Source of the DNA: CAWCDJ01 sp963796485 | GTDB taxonomy: Bacteria > Acidobacteriota > Terriglobia > Bryobacterales > Bryobacteraceae | NCBI GenBank assembly: GCA_963796485.1 | Contig: CAWCLV010000001.1 | Coordinates: 1,302,001 to 1,366,000 of the forward strand | Reading direction: 5' to 3' | Length of the DNA: 64,000 nucleotides | Shown here: positions 26,811 through 35,278 of the stretch, one piece after another | Numbering within the stretch: position 1 is the first letter of the stretch | Layout: each line of letters opens with the position of its first letter | The notes under the pieces: model-generated | Told to the model about the DNA's origin: nothing | The model's input: only the letters and a program-made list of their open reading frames with translations | The model's database searches: none | Made by a program: the position numbers and the translations under genes

Positions 26811-27287
26811 CTATTCGAATTCCAGGACCGCCGCCGCCTGCTCCGCCCCGATTCTCCCGGCGGCGATGTGCGACTTATAGTAATTCTCGCCCTTGACCGG
26901 CGACCCCGCCATTCGCCGCAGCATGGAGATCTGTCCGACGTGCGTCAGCGCGTCGGCGATCGGCCCCTGAAATACTTGCTCCGCAGGGAGACCCGGCCCC
27001 GCCGCCGTGGCCAGCGCCTCGTCGAGAGCTTTCAGACCGGCGAAAAACCGCGCGGTCCCTTCCACCCAGGAAACCGCAGGCGAATCGTGCCACTCGTGCC
27101 GCCCTTCCGCCAGCGCCGCGCCCCAGTCGAGCAGGTCGCCGATATGCGCCAAAATCTCACCCGGCGTGCGCGTCCCCGGCGCCGCCCGGTACACGGCGAA
27201 TCCGGCCGGCGCCCCGCGCAGCGCCTTGCCGCCGCGATAAGCCAGTGTCGCTAACGTGTGTCGAAGCATCTCGATCCTGCAGTCCAT
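26811..27287 (-). CDS. DinB-like four-helix-bundle protein
   Basis: 158 residues predicted as mostly helical. The pattern 'TPGEILAHIGDLLDWGAAL' near the N-terminus and 'DALTHVGQISMLRRMAGSPV' near the C-terminus is that of the DinB / DUF664 superfamily, with histidines (in LAHIGD and LTHVGQ) at the usual metal positions. Such proteins are often thiol S-transferases or hydrolases using bacillithiol-like cofactors, but most are uncharacterised. It is transcribed divergently from the TonB-receptor gene at 27355. Confidence 0.78.
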   Translation of the reverse strand: MDCRIEMLRHTLATLAYRGGKALRGAPAGFAVYRAAPGTRTPGEILAHIGDLLDWGAALAEGRHEWHDSPAVSWVEGTARFFAGLKALDEALATAAGPGLPAEQVFQGPIADALTHVGQISMLRRMAGSPVKGENYYKSHIAAGRIGAEQAAAVLEFE

Positions 27288-27354
27288 AGTTCCAGATCGT
27301 ATACCGGTTCATATTTCCGCGTCATCGGTCTCATTCTGGGGTTCAATAGAGATC

Positions 27355-30300
27355 ATGAGGCTCGCCGGCGGTGTAGTCGTGCTGTATCTATTGGCGGGGT
27401 GGCCGCTCGCCGCCCAGTTCTCCGGACGCGTAACCGGTTCCGTGTCTGACAGTTCGGGCGCGGCAGTCCCGGGCGCCGAAGTCGACCTCTTGCTGGCAGG
27501 CGGAAAACGCCCGCTGCTCTCGGTCAAAACGTCAGCCGACGGCCTTTATCACTTCATCGGGGTGCGCCCCGCCGATTACGACCTGTCCGTCGAGGCCAGA
27601 GGTTTCGTCAAAGCGCTGGTCCGTGGGCTCACCGTCGACGCCGCTCGCGAAATTTCCGTCCCCGGCCTCAAACTTCAACTCGCCGCCGTCACTCAGAGCG
27701 TCGAGGTCTCGGCCGAAACCGGCGCCGTCGAAACCAGCAGTTCCGAGGTTTCCGGGACGATCAGCACCGACCAGATCCGCAACCTACCGCTTCTCGATCG
27801 CGATCCTCTCGCCGTGCTGCAGACCCAGCCCGGCGTGGTCTACAACGGCAACTCCTACACCGTCATCAACGGCCTCCGCACCTCCTATTCCGACGTCACC
27901 CTGGACGGCATCAACATTCAGGACAATTACCTTCGCGACAACGCGCTCGATTACACGCCCAACAAGCTGCTGCTCGGGCAGGTTCGCCAGATGACCGTCG
28001 TTTCGTCGAACGGCAACGCCGCCGCGTTCGGAGGCGCCACCGAGACGGCGTTTTCGACCCCCTCGGGCACCGACCAGTTCCACGGCGAGGCCATCTGGTA
28101 CAACCGTAACAACGCGTTCGCAGCAAACGACTGGTTCAATAACCAGGCCGGCATCGCCACCCCATTCCTCAACCAGAACCAGTTCGGCGGTTCCATCGGC
28201 GGGCCCATCCGCAAGGATAAGCTGTTCTTCTATTCCAACTATGAAGCCGTCCGCGCCCACCAGGAAACACCGGTCACCACCACCGTGCTCACGCCCTCCG
28301 CCCGCGCTGGAATCTTCAGCTACCGCACCGCCGCCGGCACCACCCCCACCGTCAACCTGCTCGCGCTACGCGGCATCACCATCGACCCGGTGATGCAGAA
28401 CCTGCTCAACCAGGTCCCCACCACCATCAATAGCCCGCTGGCCGGCGACGGGTTGAACACCGGCGGATACCGCTTCAATCAGCGCAACAACGAAACCCGC
28501 GACAACGTCACCGGCAAGATCGACTATAACCTCTCCACCAGGCATGCTTTCAGCGGGTCATACCTCTGGAACCGGGACAACTCGGACCGGCCCGATGCGG
28601 AGAACGATTACTCCCAAATACCCAAAATCTATAACCCGACCCATGCCAACCTGCTCGCCGTCTCGTGGCGGTGGACGCCCGGCGCCCGCCTGACGAACGA
28701 AGTCCGCGCCGGCTTCAACCTGACTTATGCTTACTTTCTGAGTTCTCAGGACTTCGGCCCGTATCTTCTGACCGGCACTCTCTACTCCGACCCGGTGAAC
28801 GAATTCATGCCGCAGGGCCGCAACACCGACACTTACTCGCTTTCGGATGACGCCGCCTACCAGCGCGGCAGCCACTATATCCAGTTCGGCTTCCACGGCC
28901 AGAAGGTCCGGGTGCGTTCCTACGATGCCGCCGGCACCGTGCCCACTTACTCCCTCGCCATGGGTGTGAACCAGCCCGCGTTCACGCGCGGCAATCTCCC
29001 AGGCGTCAGCCCCACGGATCTGGACACTGCTAATTCGCTTCTCGCCTCCCTCGGCGGTTACCTCGATGGCTACAGCCAGACCTTCAATGTGAACAGCCAT
29101 AACTCCGGCTTCGTGCCCGGCTCCCCGTACGTCCGCCATTTCCGTTTCGGCGATTACAGCCTGTATGTTCAGGACAAGTGGAAGGTCGCGCCACGCCTCA
29201 CCGTAACAGCCGGCCTTCGCTGGCAGTTGCCCGGAGTGGCCGGCGAGCGCGATGGCCTGGAACTCGCGCCCGTGATGACCGGCGGCGCCGTCGAGACGCT
29301 GCTTTCCGATGCCACCCTCAACTTCACCAATAGCTGGTACCGGCGCTCGCTCAAAGACTTCGCGCCAAATCTCGGTTTCGCCTGGGATGTTTTCGGCAAC
29401 GGCCGCACCGCCCTGCGCGGCGCCTACTCTATTACTTACGTGAACGACCAGGAGCTCGTGGCTCCCGAGAATATGCTGGAAGTGAACGCGGGCCTGCAGG
29501 GGACTTCAGCCGATACCGGTCTTTCCGGCCGCATCGGCGACGGTATCACGCCGATCCCCGTTCCCGCCTACCAGGTCCCCATCAAGACGTCGCAAAACTA
29601 TCTCAACGATCCTTTCAACGTTCTCGCGATGGTGGACCCCAACCTGCACCGTCCCTATGTCCAGCAGTACTCATTCGGGATCCAGCACGAGATCAAGGGG
29701 ACTGTCTTCGAGGCGCGCTATGTCGGCAACCACGTCGTGGGCGCCTACCGTGCGTTCGATTTCAATCAGGTCCAGATAGTGCAGAACGGTTTCCTGCCCG
29801 ACTTCCTCCGTGCCCGTAACAACGGCTTTCTCGCCCAGACGGCCGGCCGGGGATTCAATCCGAGTTACAACGCCGGCATCCCCGGTAGCCAGCCGCTCAC
29901 CGTATTTCCCAACCTCTACCAGGGCGGTCAACTGAGCGACAGCGATGTCCGCAACCTCATTGAAACGGGGGAAGCCGCGGAACTGGCCACCGTCTACCAG
30001 ACCAACGGTTTGAACGGATCCGTCAATTTCTTCGCCAATCCCAACGCCCTCGCCTCGGATATGCTGACCAACTACTCGAGTTCCAGCTATAACTCGCTGC
30101 AGCTCGCCGCCCGCCACCGGCTAAGTCACGGAGTGACCTTCGAGGCTAACTACACCTTCTCCAAGGTGCTGAGCGACGGCGACGGCGACCTGCAAACCCG
30201 CTTCCAGGCGTTTCTCGACTTCAATAATCCCGGCCTCGAGCGTTCGCGCGCCAATTTCGACCTCAATCACATGATCAAGGCCGACGGATATTGGGATCTC

Positions 30301-30858
30301 CCGTTCTTTCGCGGCAACCGGTTCCTCGGCGGCTGGACCTTCGGGAGCACGATGGTCTGGCAATCCGGCGCGCCGTTCTCGATTCTTTCGGAGCGGGGAA
30401 CGCTGAACCGCCAGGCGCGCTCCTACTACAACACCGCCACCACATCCCTCACGCAATCGCAGTTAAGCGGCGTCGTTGGTTTTCAGATGACCGGCAGCGG
30501 TCCCATGATCGTGGCGTCCTCCAGCATCAACCCCGCGGATGGCACCGGGGTCAACGCCGACGGCACGCCCGCATTCCAGGGCCAGGTGTTCTACAATCCC
30601 GCGCCCGGCGCCGCCGGCGCGCTCCAGCGCCGGTATTTCTCCGGCCCATGGACGTTCAACACCGATGTGAGCCTCTCGAAGACAATCGCCATTACCGAGC
30701 GCCAGCATCTGCAACTACGCATGGATGCGTTCAACGTCTTCAATCACGCCAGCTTCTGGGCCGGCGATCAGGACATCAACGACACCACCTTCGGCGTGAT
30801 CAGTTCGATGTTCTACACCCCCCGCGTCATGGAGTTCGGCGCCACATACCGGTTTTAG
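27355..30858 (+). CDS. Oar-like TonB-dependent outer-membrane receptor
   Basis: 1167 residues from the ATG at 27355; the signal peptide (MRLAGGVVVLYLLAGWPLAA-Q) decides the start. Next comes a carboxypeptidase-regulatory-like Ig domain ('GRVTGSVSDSSGAAVPGAEV', about 22-110), a plug domain ('IRNLPLLDRDPLAVL', 'YTVINGLRTSYSDVTLDGIN') and a large beta-barrel ('FHGEAIWYNRNNAFAANDWF', 'QFGGSIGGPIRKDKLFFYSNY') ending in the aromatic F typical of outer-membrane barrels (TYRF). It belongs to the acidobacterial Oar/TonB family, thought to take up oligosaccharides or peptides. No neighbouring catabolic operon reveals the ligand. Confidence 0.92.
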   Translation: MRLAGGVVVLYLLAGWPLAAQFSGRVTGSVSDSSGAAVPGAEVDLLLAGGKRPLLSVKTSADGLYHFIGVRPADYDLSVEARGFVKALVRGLTVDAAREISVPGLKLQLAAVTQSVEVSAETGAVETSSSEVSGTISTDQIRNLPLLDRDPLAVLQTQPGVVYNGNSYTVINGLRTSYSDVTLDGINIQDNYLRDNALDYTPNKLLLGQVRQMTVVSSNGNAAAFGGATETAFSTPSGTDQFHGEAIWYNRNNAFAANDWFNNQAGIATPFLNQNQFGGSIGGPIRKDKLFFYSNYEAVRAHQETPVTTTVLTPSARAGIFSYRTAAGTTPTVNLLALRGITIDPVMQNLLNQVPTTINSPLAGDGLNTGGYRFNQRNNETRDNVTGKIDYNLSTRHAFSGSYLWNRDNSDRPDAENDYSQIPKIYNPTHANLLAVSWRWTPGARLTNEVRAGFNLTYAYFLSSQDFGPYLLTGTLYSDPVNEFMPQGRNTDTYSLSDDAAYQRGSHYIQFGFHGQKVRVRSYDAAGTVPTYSLAMGVNQPAFTRGNLPGVSPTDLDTANSLLASLGGYLDGYSQTFNVNSHNSGFVPGSPYVRHFRFGDYSLYVQDKWKVAPRLTVTAGLRWQLPGVAGERDGLELAPVMTGGAVETLLSDATLNFTNSWYRRSLKDFAPNLGFAWDVFGNGRTALRGAYSITYVNDQELVAPENMLEVNAGLQGTSADTGLSGRIGDGITPIPVPAYQVPIKTSQNYLNDPFNVLAMVDPNLHRPYVQQYSFGIQHEIKGTVFEARYVGNHVVGAYRAFDFNQVQIVQNGFLPDFLRARNNGFLAQTAGRGFNPSYNAGIPGSQPLTVFPNLYQGGQLSDSDVRNLIETGEAAELATVYQTNGLNGSVNFFANPNALASDMLTNYSSSSYNSLQLAARHRLSHGVTFEANYTFSKVLSDGDGDLQTRFQAFLDFNNPGLERSRANFDLNHMIKADGYWDLPFFRGNRFLGGWTFGSTMVWQSGAPFSILSERGTLNRQARSYYNTATTSLTQSQLSGVVGFQMTGSGPMIVASSSINPADGTGVNADGTPAFQGQVFYNPAPGAAGALQRRYFSGPWTFNTDVSLSKTIAITERQHLQLRMDAFNVFNHASFWAGDQDINDTTFGVISSMFYTPRVMEFGATYRF

Positions 30859-31132
30859 GCGGTCTCCATGCCTGCCCACCTGCGGCTAAAGAACCTCAAT
30901 CCACCATCCATGCGAAACGTGTTTCGCCGGTGCGATACCGCACTTCGAGCGAGCCGCCGTCCTTGCGGGCGGTAAAGACGCCGCGATCCTCGACCTACGC
31001 GCCGGATGCTGCGCACAGGTCGGTGGCGGCCTACGAAGGGGCGCTCGCTCTCAAACAGGACGGCGCCGCACCTCTGCTGTTTGCCCGGCGGGCGATTCCT
31101 GGCACTGGCCTCCGGAATGCCGTCTCTTTCGC
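30859..31132. other. Gene-free stretch with possible coding remnant
   Basis: This 274-bp gap contains no convincing gene. On the minus strand, 30900-30995 reads as a protein C-terminus (EDRGVFTARKDGGSLEVRYR, then TGETRFAWMVD and a stop) with no start and no intact upstream domain, so it may be the tail of a deleted gene. Its family is not recognised. Confidence 0.35.
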
Positions 31133-32315
31133 ATGCGCTCCAGCATCTTTTGGATTGCAGCTGCCGCGGCGATCGCCGCTGTGCCGAATCTCCCCGTTCC
31201 GTTTGCCACGCCGTCATTCGACAACCCGCCGCGCGTGGTGGCTCCTCCTCCCGGCGCCCACCTCACGGCCCCCAATGGTTTCGTCGTCGAGACCTGGGCG
31301 ACTGGTTTTGAGCGCCCGCGGTTCATGCTCGTCGGACTGCGCGGCGAGGTGCTCCTGGCCGACAGCGGCGACGGCCATAGCGGCGCGGTGTACGTCTTTC
31401 CGAATGCCGACCCGGGGCGCCGGGTGAAGCTGATCTCCGGCCTGCAACGCCCCAGCGGCCTCGCGATTCTCGGGCCGCTGGCTGTATGTCGCCGAACCCG
31501 GCTCCGTCAAGCGTTACGAATACGATTCGACGAATTACAAGGCCGGCCCGGGCCACGAAGTCATCTCGTTACGCGGCCTCGAAAGCGGCCATTGGACGCG
31601 CGCTCTCGCATTCGACAACGAAGGCCATAAACTCTACGTTGCCATCGGCTCCGCGGGCAATGTGGAAACCGGCGACGATCCGCGCCGCGCCGCCATCAAT
31701 CGCTACAACCCCGACGGTTCCGGCCACGAGATCGTCGCCTCCGGGCTGCGCAACCCGGTCGGGATTCATTGGTATCCCGGCACCAACACCCTGTGGGCTA
31801 CCGTCCAGGAGCGCGATATGCTCGGCAACAATCTGCCGCCGGATTACTTCACCCACGTCGAGCCCGGCGCATTCTACGGCTGGCCGTACGCCTATATCGG
31901 TCCGCACCCCGATCCGCGAGTGAAGCCGCAGCGTCCTCAGTTGGTCCAGCAGACGGTAGTGCCCGACCTGCTGCTGGGCGCTCACGTCGCCGCGATGGAT
32001 TTCGCGTTCTACACCGGCGGAAGCTTCCCCTCCGGTTATCGCGGCGGAGCGTTTGTCGCCGAGCACGGCTCCTGGAACCGATCGCCGCGAACCGGCTACC
32101 GGGTGGTCTTTGTGCCGTTCCGTAACGGCCGCCCATCCGGCCCTCCGACCGACTTCCTCACCGGCTGGATGATCTCGCCGGGCAGCAAGGATGTCTGGGG
32201 CCGTCCCGTCGGCGTTCTCGCGTTGAAAGACGGCTCGCTCCTCGTCTCCGACGACGGCGGCAACAAGATATGGCGCGTCTCCTACGCCTCGTCCGCGACA
32301 CGCCGGCGCCAGTAG
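31133..32315 (+). pseudogene. Exported glucose/sorbosone dehydrogenase-like propeller enzyme with a frameshift
   Basis: The ATG at 31133 begins a signal peptide (MRSSIFWIAAAAAIAAVPN). The GSDH/sorbosone dehydrogenase pattern follows ('VETWATGFERPRFM', 'GLQRPSGLAILG'). At about 31472 the frame is lost within a GGG run. The enzyme continues in the +1 frame (RWLYVAEPGSVKRYEYD, 'HWTRALAFDNEGHKLYVAIG', 'SGLRNPVGIHWYPGTNTLW', 'VAEHGSWNRSPRTGYRVVF') to the stop at 32315. One extra G explains it. The family are PQQ-dependent soluble aldose dehydrogenases of the periplasm. The late domains look intact, so the lesion is recent or is a sequencing error. Confidence 0.85.
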
Positions 32316-32336
32316 GGTAGCCCTCCTGGGCTGCCG
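32313..32336. repeat. Variant hairpin repeat at the dehydrogenase stop codon (copy C)
   Basis: GTAGGGTAGCCCTCCTGGGC+TGCC forms an 8-bp stem GGTAGCCC / GGGCTGCC (one G-T pair) around TCCT. Relative to the other copies the stem bases changed on both sides (GGCC to GCCC and GGCC to GGGC), so pairing is kept. The first TAG is the stop codon of the upstream gene. Confidence 0.55.
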
Positions 32337-32538
32337 ACGCGCCGTAGGAGCGATCTTAACCGGATGCAACTTCGCTGTGCGGATCGATGATTCGCATCGG
32401 GCTCAGAATCTTCGGCCGGAACGAATCGGACGAAATCGAATTGGTGTTCGGGTTGGGAATGCTGACCAGCGTCGCTAACCGGGATACCGCCAGGATCGCG
32501 CCGCCAACAGCACCATGCCGAGAGCGGCGCAGGCGAGT

Positions 32539-32748
32539 TTATCCGATCGAAGCCGGGTTGTGAGCGCCAGAGGGCGGTTGCGCCGGCGTTCGGCCGCCCT
32601 GCCCAAAGCGATTAGGATGCCGGACTCGGACAAGATCCAGGTACGACTGCCGGATGGCTTCGGGAGTCGCGTCGGCTGGAACCTCCAGTACCCGACGGCT
32701 CTCTTCTTCGTTCACTGGTTGTTCGATTTCTCCGGGTCCCTCCGGCAT
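32539..32748 (-). pseudogene. J-domain fragment with HPN instead of HPD
   Basis: A 69-residue frame contains 'RVLEVPADATPEAIRQSYLD' and 'LVRVRHPNRFGQGG', clearly helices II-III of a DnaJ-type J domain. The universally required HPD is HPN, and after 'RFGQGG' the sequence turns into Pro/Ala-rich nonsense instead of helix III-IV. The N-terminal residues show no helix I. It is best read as a relic of a J-domain protein gene. The rest of the 32337-32872 gap (about 535 bp) holds nothing else convincing; a minus-strand piece near 32370-32480 reads like a protein tail but is not recognised. Confidence 0.6.
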
Positions 32749-32872
32749 TGGCGGTCATGGGCCAAGGTACGAGTTCACGGTATCTGCCGGCTCAGGCCCG
32801 AACAAGTCGATCCTCAGTTAGTTAGTGAGCGTGGGATTACCTACTAAGTCAGCCGGGGCGGCGTCCAGGTTG

Positions 32873-33763
32873 TTACCGCTTGCGCCCGTATGTTACGTTC
32901 ACGCTGGTCTGGTTATCGCTCTTCCCCACGATGATCTGCATGGATCGCGTGTTGTCTTCGTTCGACGCCACGACCATGCCGCCCTCGCCGCCGCTCGCCG
33001 TGAACTCCGCCTTCAAACCCTGCTCGCGCAGTTTGTCCTGGTAAAACGCGACCACCTTTTCGGCCGCGTCGGAAGTAGTGAACGAGAAATTGCCGCCCTC
33101 GCCCTGTTCGTCGTTCGAATCTCCCCTGGCCGCGAAGGTCGTGACGGGCTTCGAACCCGGATACTCGGGTACCCACGCGGGCAGTTTCACGTCGCCACCG
33201 AATTCCACCGTGGCGGATTTGCCGTTTTCATCGAACGCCCGCATGTTGAACTTGCCGTTCTTGAGGTCGTCGAAGGAAAGCGTGATGACTTTGCCGTCCT
33301 TCCTGTTCCGCAGAGTGATATTCCCCGCCGAATCGTCGGTTTTCAGAACTTCGACATCGGGATTGGCCGCCGCGATCAGTTTACTGAATGCCAGACCGGG
33401 GTTCCGCTGCATCAATTCGGGATCGAGCCCGGCTTGCCTCGCCTTGTGCACCACAAAATAGCCGGCGCCCACGATCGCGATTCCGCCCAGCACGAAGAGA
33501 CCGACCAGGATCACCAGCACCCAGATCAGGGGGCTGGTCTTGCGCGTCACCACCGGAGCCGGTGCCGCCGCGGGTCCCGTCCATGCCGGCTGCGGGGCCG
33601 CCTGCGGCGGCGCCCCCCATGCCTGCTGAGGGGGAGCCTGTGGAGGAGGCGCCTGGGGCATAGCCGCCTGGGGCGGGGCGGCTGCCGGCCGGGGCGCCGG
33701 AGTGCCGCACTGGTTACAGAAGGCGCCGTTTACCTGGGCGCCGCAATTGGTGCAAAAGGCCAT
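32873..33763 (-). CDS. Zinc-ribbon, single-pass membrane protein with periplasmic domain
   Basis: 296 residues. The N-terminus is a zinc ribbon with two CxxC pairs (FCTNCGAQVNGAFCNQCGTP, 3-22). A Pro/Ala/Gln-rich linker follows to about residue 70, then one transmembrane helix (LIWVLVILVGLFVLGGIAIVG, about 80-100). The remaining 190 residues form an extracytoplasmic beta-rich domain without recognised motif. Proteins with this layout are common in Acidobacteria and other soil bacteria, with unknown function. The frame is a single-gene unit between the J-domain relic and the fucosidase gene. Confidence 0.8.
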   Translation of the reverse strand: MAFCTNCGAQVNGAFCNQCGTPAPRPAAAPPQAAMPQAPPPQAPPQQAWGAPPQAAPQPAWTGPAAAPAPVVTRKTSPLIWVLVILVGLFVLGGIAIVGAGYFVVHKARQAGLDPELMQRNPGLAFSKLIAAANPDVEVLKTDDSAGNITLRNRKDGKVITLSFDDLKNGKFNMRAFDENGKSATVEFGGDVKLPAWVPEYPGSKPVTTFAARGDSNDEQGEGGNFSFTTSDAAEKVVAFYQDKLREQGLKAEFTASGGEGGMVVASNEDNTRSMQIIVGKSDNQTSVNVTYGRKR

Positions 33764-33784
33764 GATGGGGATTAATGTACGCTA

Positions 33785-33904
33785 CTACTCCTTCCGTTTC
33801 AAGGCCAATCCGTAGCAGAGGAGTTCTACCGACCCGATCCCAGTACTATTCCCGCCATCCAGCGACAGCCCCGGACCCACCGCTTTACCGCTAAAGATTG
33901 CCAT
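33785..33904 (-). CDS. Small divergent ORF (39 residues), doubtful
   Basis: An ATG at 33904 opens a 39-codon frame (MAIFSGKAVGPGLSLDGGNS, ending LALKRKE) with an AAGGAG about 10 bases upstream. That AAGGAG is the left arm of a palindrome (CTCCTTCAAGGAG at 33916-33928) whose right arm is the ribosome-binding site of the fucosidase gene on the other strand. It could be a small gene or the tail of a lost one. No family is recognised. Confidence 0.25.
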   Translation of the reverse strand: MAIFSGKAVGPGLSLDGGNSTGIGSVELLCYGLALKRKE

Positions 33905-33935
33905 GATATCCTTACTCCTTCAAGGAGACGACGCC

Positions 33936-35234
33936 ATGACGCGACGAGATTACCTGCAGCTTATGGCGGCCGGAGCGGCCGCAGCGAACACCGTCACGAC
34001 AGCCGCGTATGCCGCGGGCGACGCTACCGACCGTGAGCGGCGCATGAAGTGGTGGCACGAAGCCCGCTTCGGCATGTTCATCCATTGGGGCCTCTACAGT
34101 GTGGTGGGACGCCACGAATGGGCCATGGAAGACGAGGCCATTCCGGTCGCCGAGTACGAGCAGCTGGCCAAGCGCTTCAAGCCGAAACCGAACGCCGCGC
34201 GCGATTGGGCGCGTCTCGCCAAACAGGCCGGGCAGAAGTACATGGTGATGACCACGAAGCACCACGAAGGCTTCTGTAATTTCGACACCAAGCTCACCGA
34301 CTATTGCGCGCCCAAACAGGGACCCGGCCGCGACCTCGTCCGCGAATACGTGGAGGCCGCGCGAGCCGAAGGGTTGCGCGTCGGCTTCTACTACTCGCTG
34401 ATGGACTGGCACCACCCCGATGGCGCCCGCTGCGCCACCGACGAACAGGCACGCCGCCGCTTCGTCGATTACACCCATGGCCTGATCCACGAACTGATGT
34501 CGAACTACGGGAAGATCGACGTACTCTGGTACGACGTCGCCTGGCCGCTCGATGCCGCCGGCTGGGAATCCGACAAGATGAACGACATGGTGTTCAAGCT
34601 CCAGCCCGACATCATCGTCAACAACCGGAACAAGCTGGAAGGCGACTTCGCCACCCCCGAGCAGCGTATCCAGGCCGAAAACAACCGCGCCTGGGAATCC
34701 TGCATGACGATGAACGACAGTTGGGGATTCCAGAAGACCGACGATAACTGGAAGTCGCCCAAGACCGTGGTGCGCAACCTGGTCACCTGCGCCCGCGATA
34801 CCGGGAATTATCTTCTGAACATCGGTCCCATGCCCGACGGCTCGGTGCCGGAGGAGTCTGTCGGGATTCTGACCTCGGTCGGAAAGTGGATGGACCGCAA
34901 CGGACAGTCGATCTACCGCACCGAGAAGTGCCAGCCGCGCCGGTCCAATTACGCCGGCTTCACCCGCAACGGCAATACGTTGTACATGCACATCCACTTC
35001 TGGCCCGGAGAGACGGCTACGATCGGCGGCATGAAGACCAAGGTCAAGTCCGCGCGTCTGCTCGCTACCGGCAAGGAAGTGAAGGTCGTACAGGACGAGT
35101 TCCGCGTCCGCTTCACGGGCCTCCCCGCGACGGCGCCAGATACCCCCGTGACCACCATCGCGATCGAATGCGAGGACGTTCCGCTTCAGGACACGGATTT
35201 CGTCCGCAAAGAGCGCCCGCGCCACAACGTGTAG
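33936..35234 (+). CDS. Tat-exported alpha-L-fucosidase (GH29)
   Basis: Starts at the ATG at 33936 (AAGGAG 7-8 bases upstream), giving 432 residues. The N-terminus carries a Tat-like signal (MTRRDYLQLMAAGAAAA). The GH29 catalytic domain is clear: 'WWHEARFGMFIHWGLYSV' (about 32-49), 'YMVMTTKHHEGFCNFDTK', 'GFYYSLMDWHHPD', and the nucleophile Asp in 'IDVLWYDVAWP'. A short C-terminal beta-sandwich follows. It removes terminal alpha-L-fucose from glycans outside the cytoplasm. It is convergent with glmU across a hairpin repeat. Confidence 0.93.
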   Translation: MTRRDYLQLMAAGAAAANTVTTAAYAAGDATDRERRMKWWHEARFGMFIHWGLYSVVGRHEWAMEDEAIPVAEYEQLAKRFKPKPNAARDWARLAKQAGQKYMVMTTKHHEGFCNFDTKLTDYCAPKQGPGRDLVREYVEAARAEGLRVGFYYSLMDWHHPDGARCATDEQARRRFVDYTHGLIHELMSNYGKIDVLWYDVAWPLDAAGWESDKMNDMVFKLQPDIIVNNRNKLEGDFATPEQRIQAENNRAWESCMTMNDSWGFQKTDDNWKSPKTVVRNLVTCARDTGNYLLNIGPMPDGSVPEESVGILTSVGKWMDRNGQSIYRTEKCQPRRSNYAGFTRNGNTLYMHIHFWPGETATIGGMKTKVKSARLLATGKEVKVVQDEFRVRFTGLPATAPDTPVTTIAIECEDVPLQDTDFVRKERPRHNV

Positions 35235-35276
35235 GGTAGGCCTCTGGCCTGCCCAACCCGAGCGGAGCTCGGGCTC
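35231..35276. repeat. Dispersed hairpin repeat between fucosidase and short glmU (copy D)
   Basis: GTAGGGTAGGCCTCTGGCCT+GCCC is followed by a second perfect hairpin CCCGAGC-GGA-GCTCGGG (35257-35273) and CTCCTTT. It fills the entire gap between the two convergent stop codons. On the minus strand it immediately follows the stop of the truncated GlmU frame. Confidence 0.75.
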
Positions 35277-35278
35277 CT

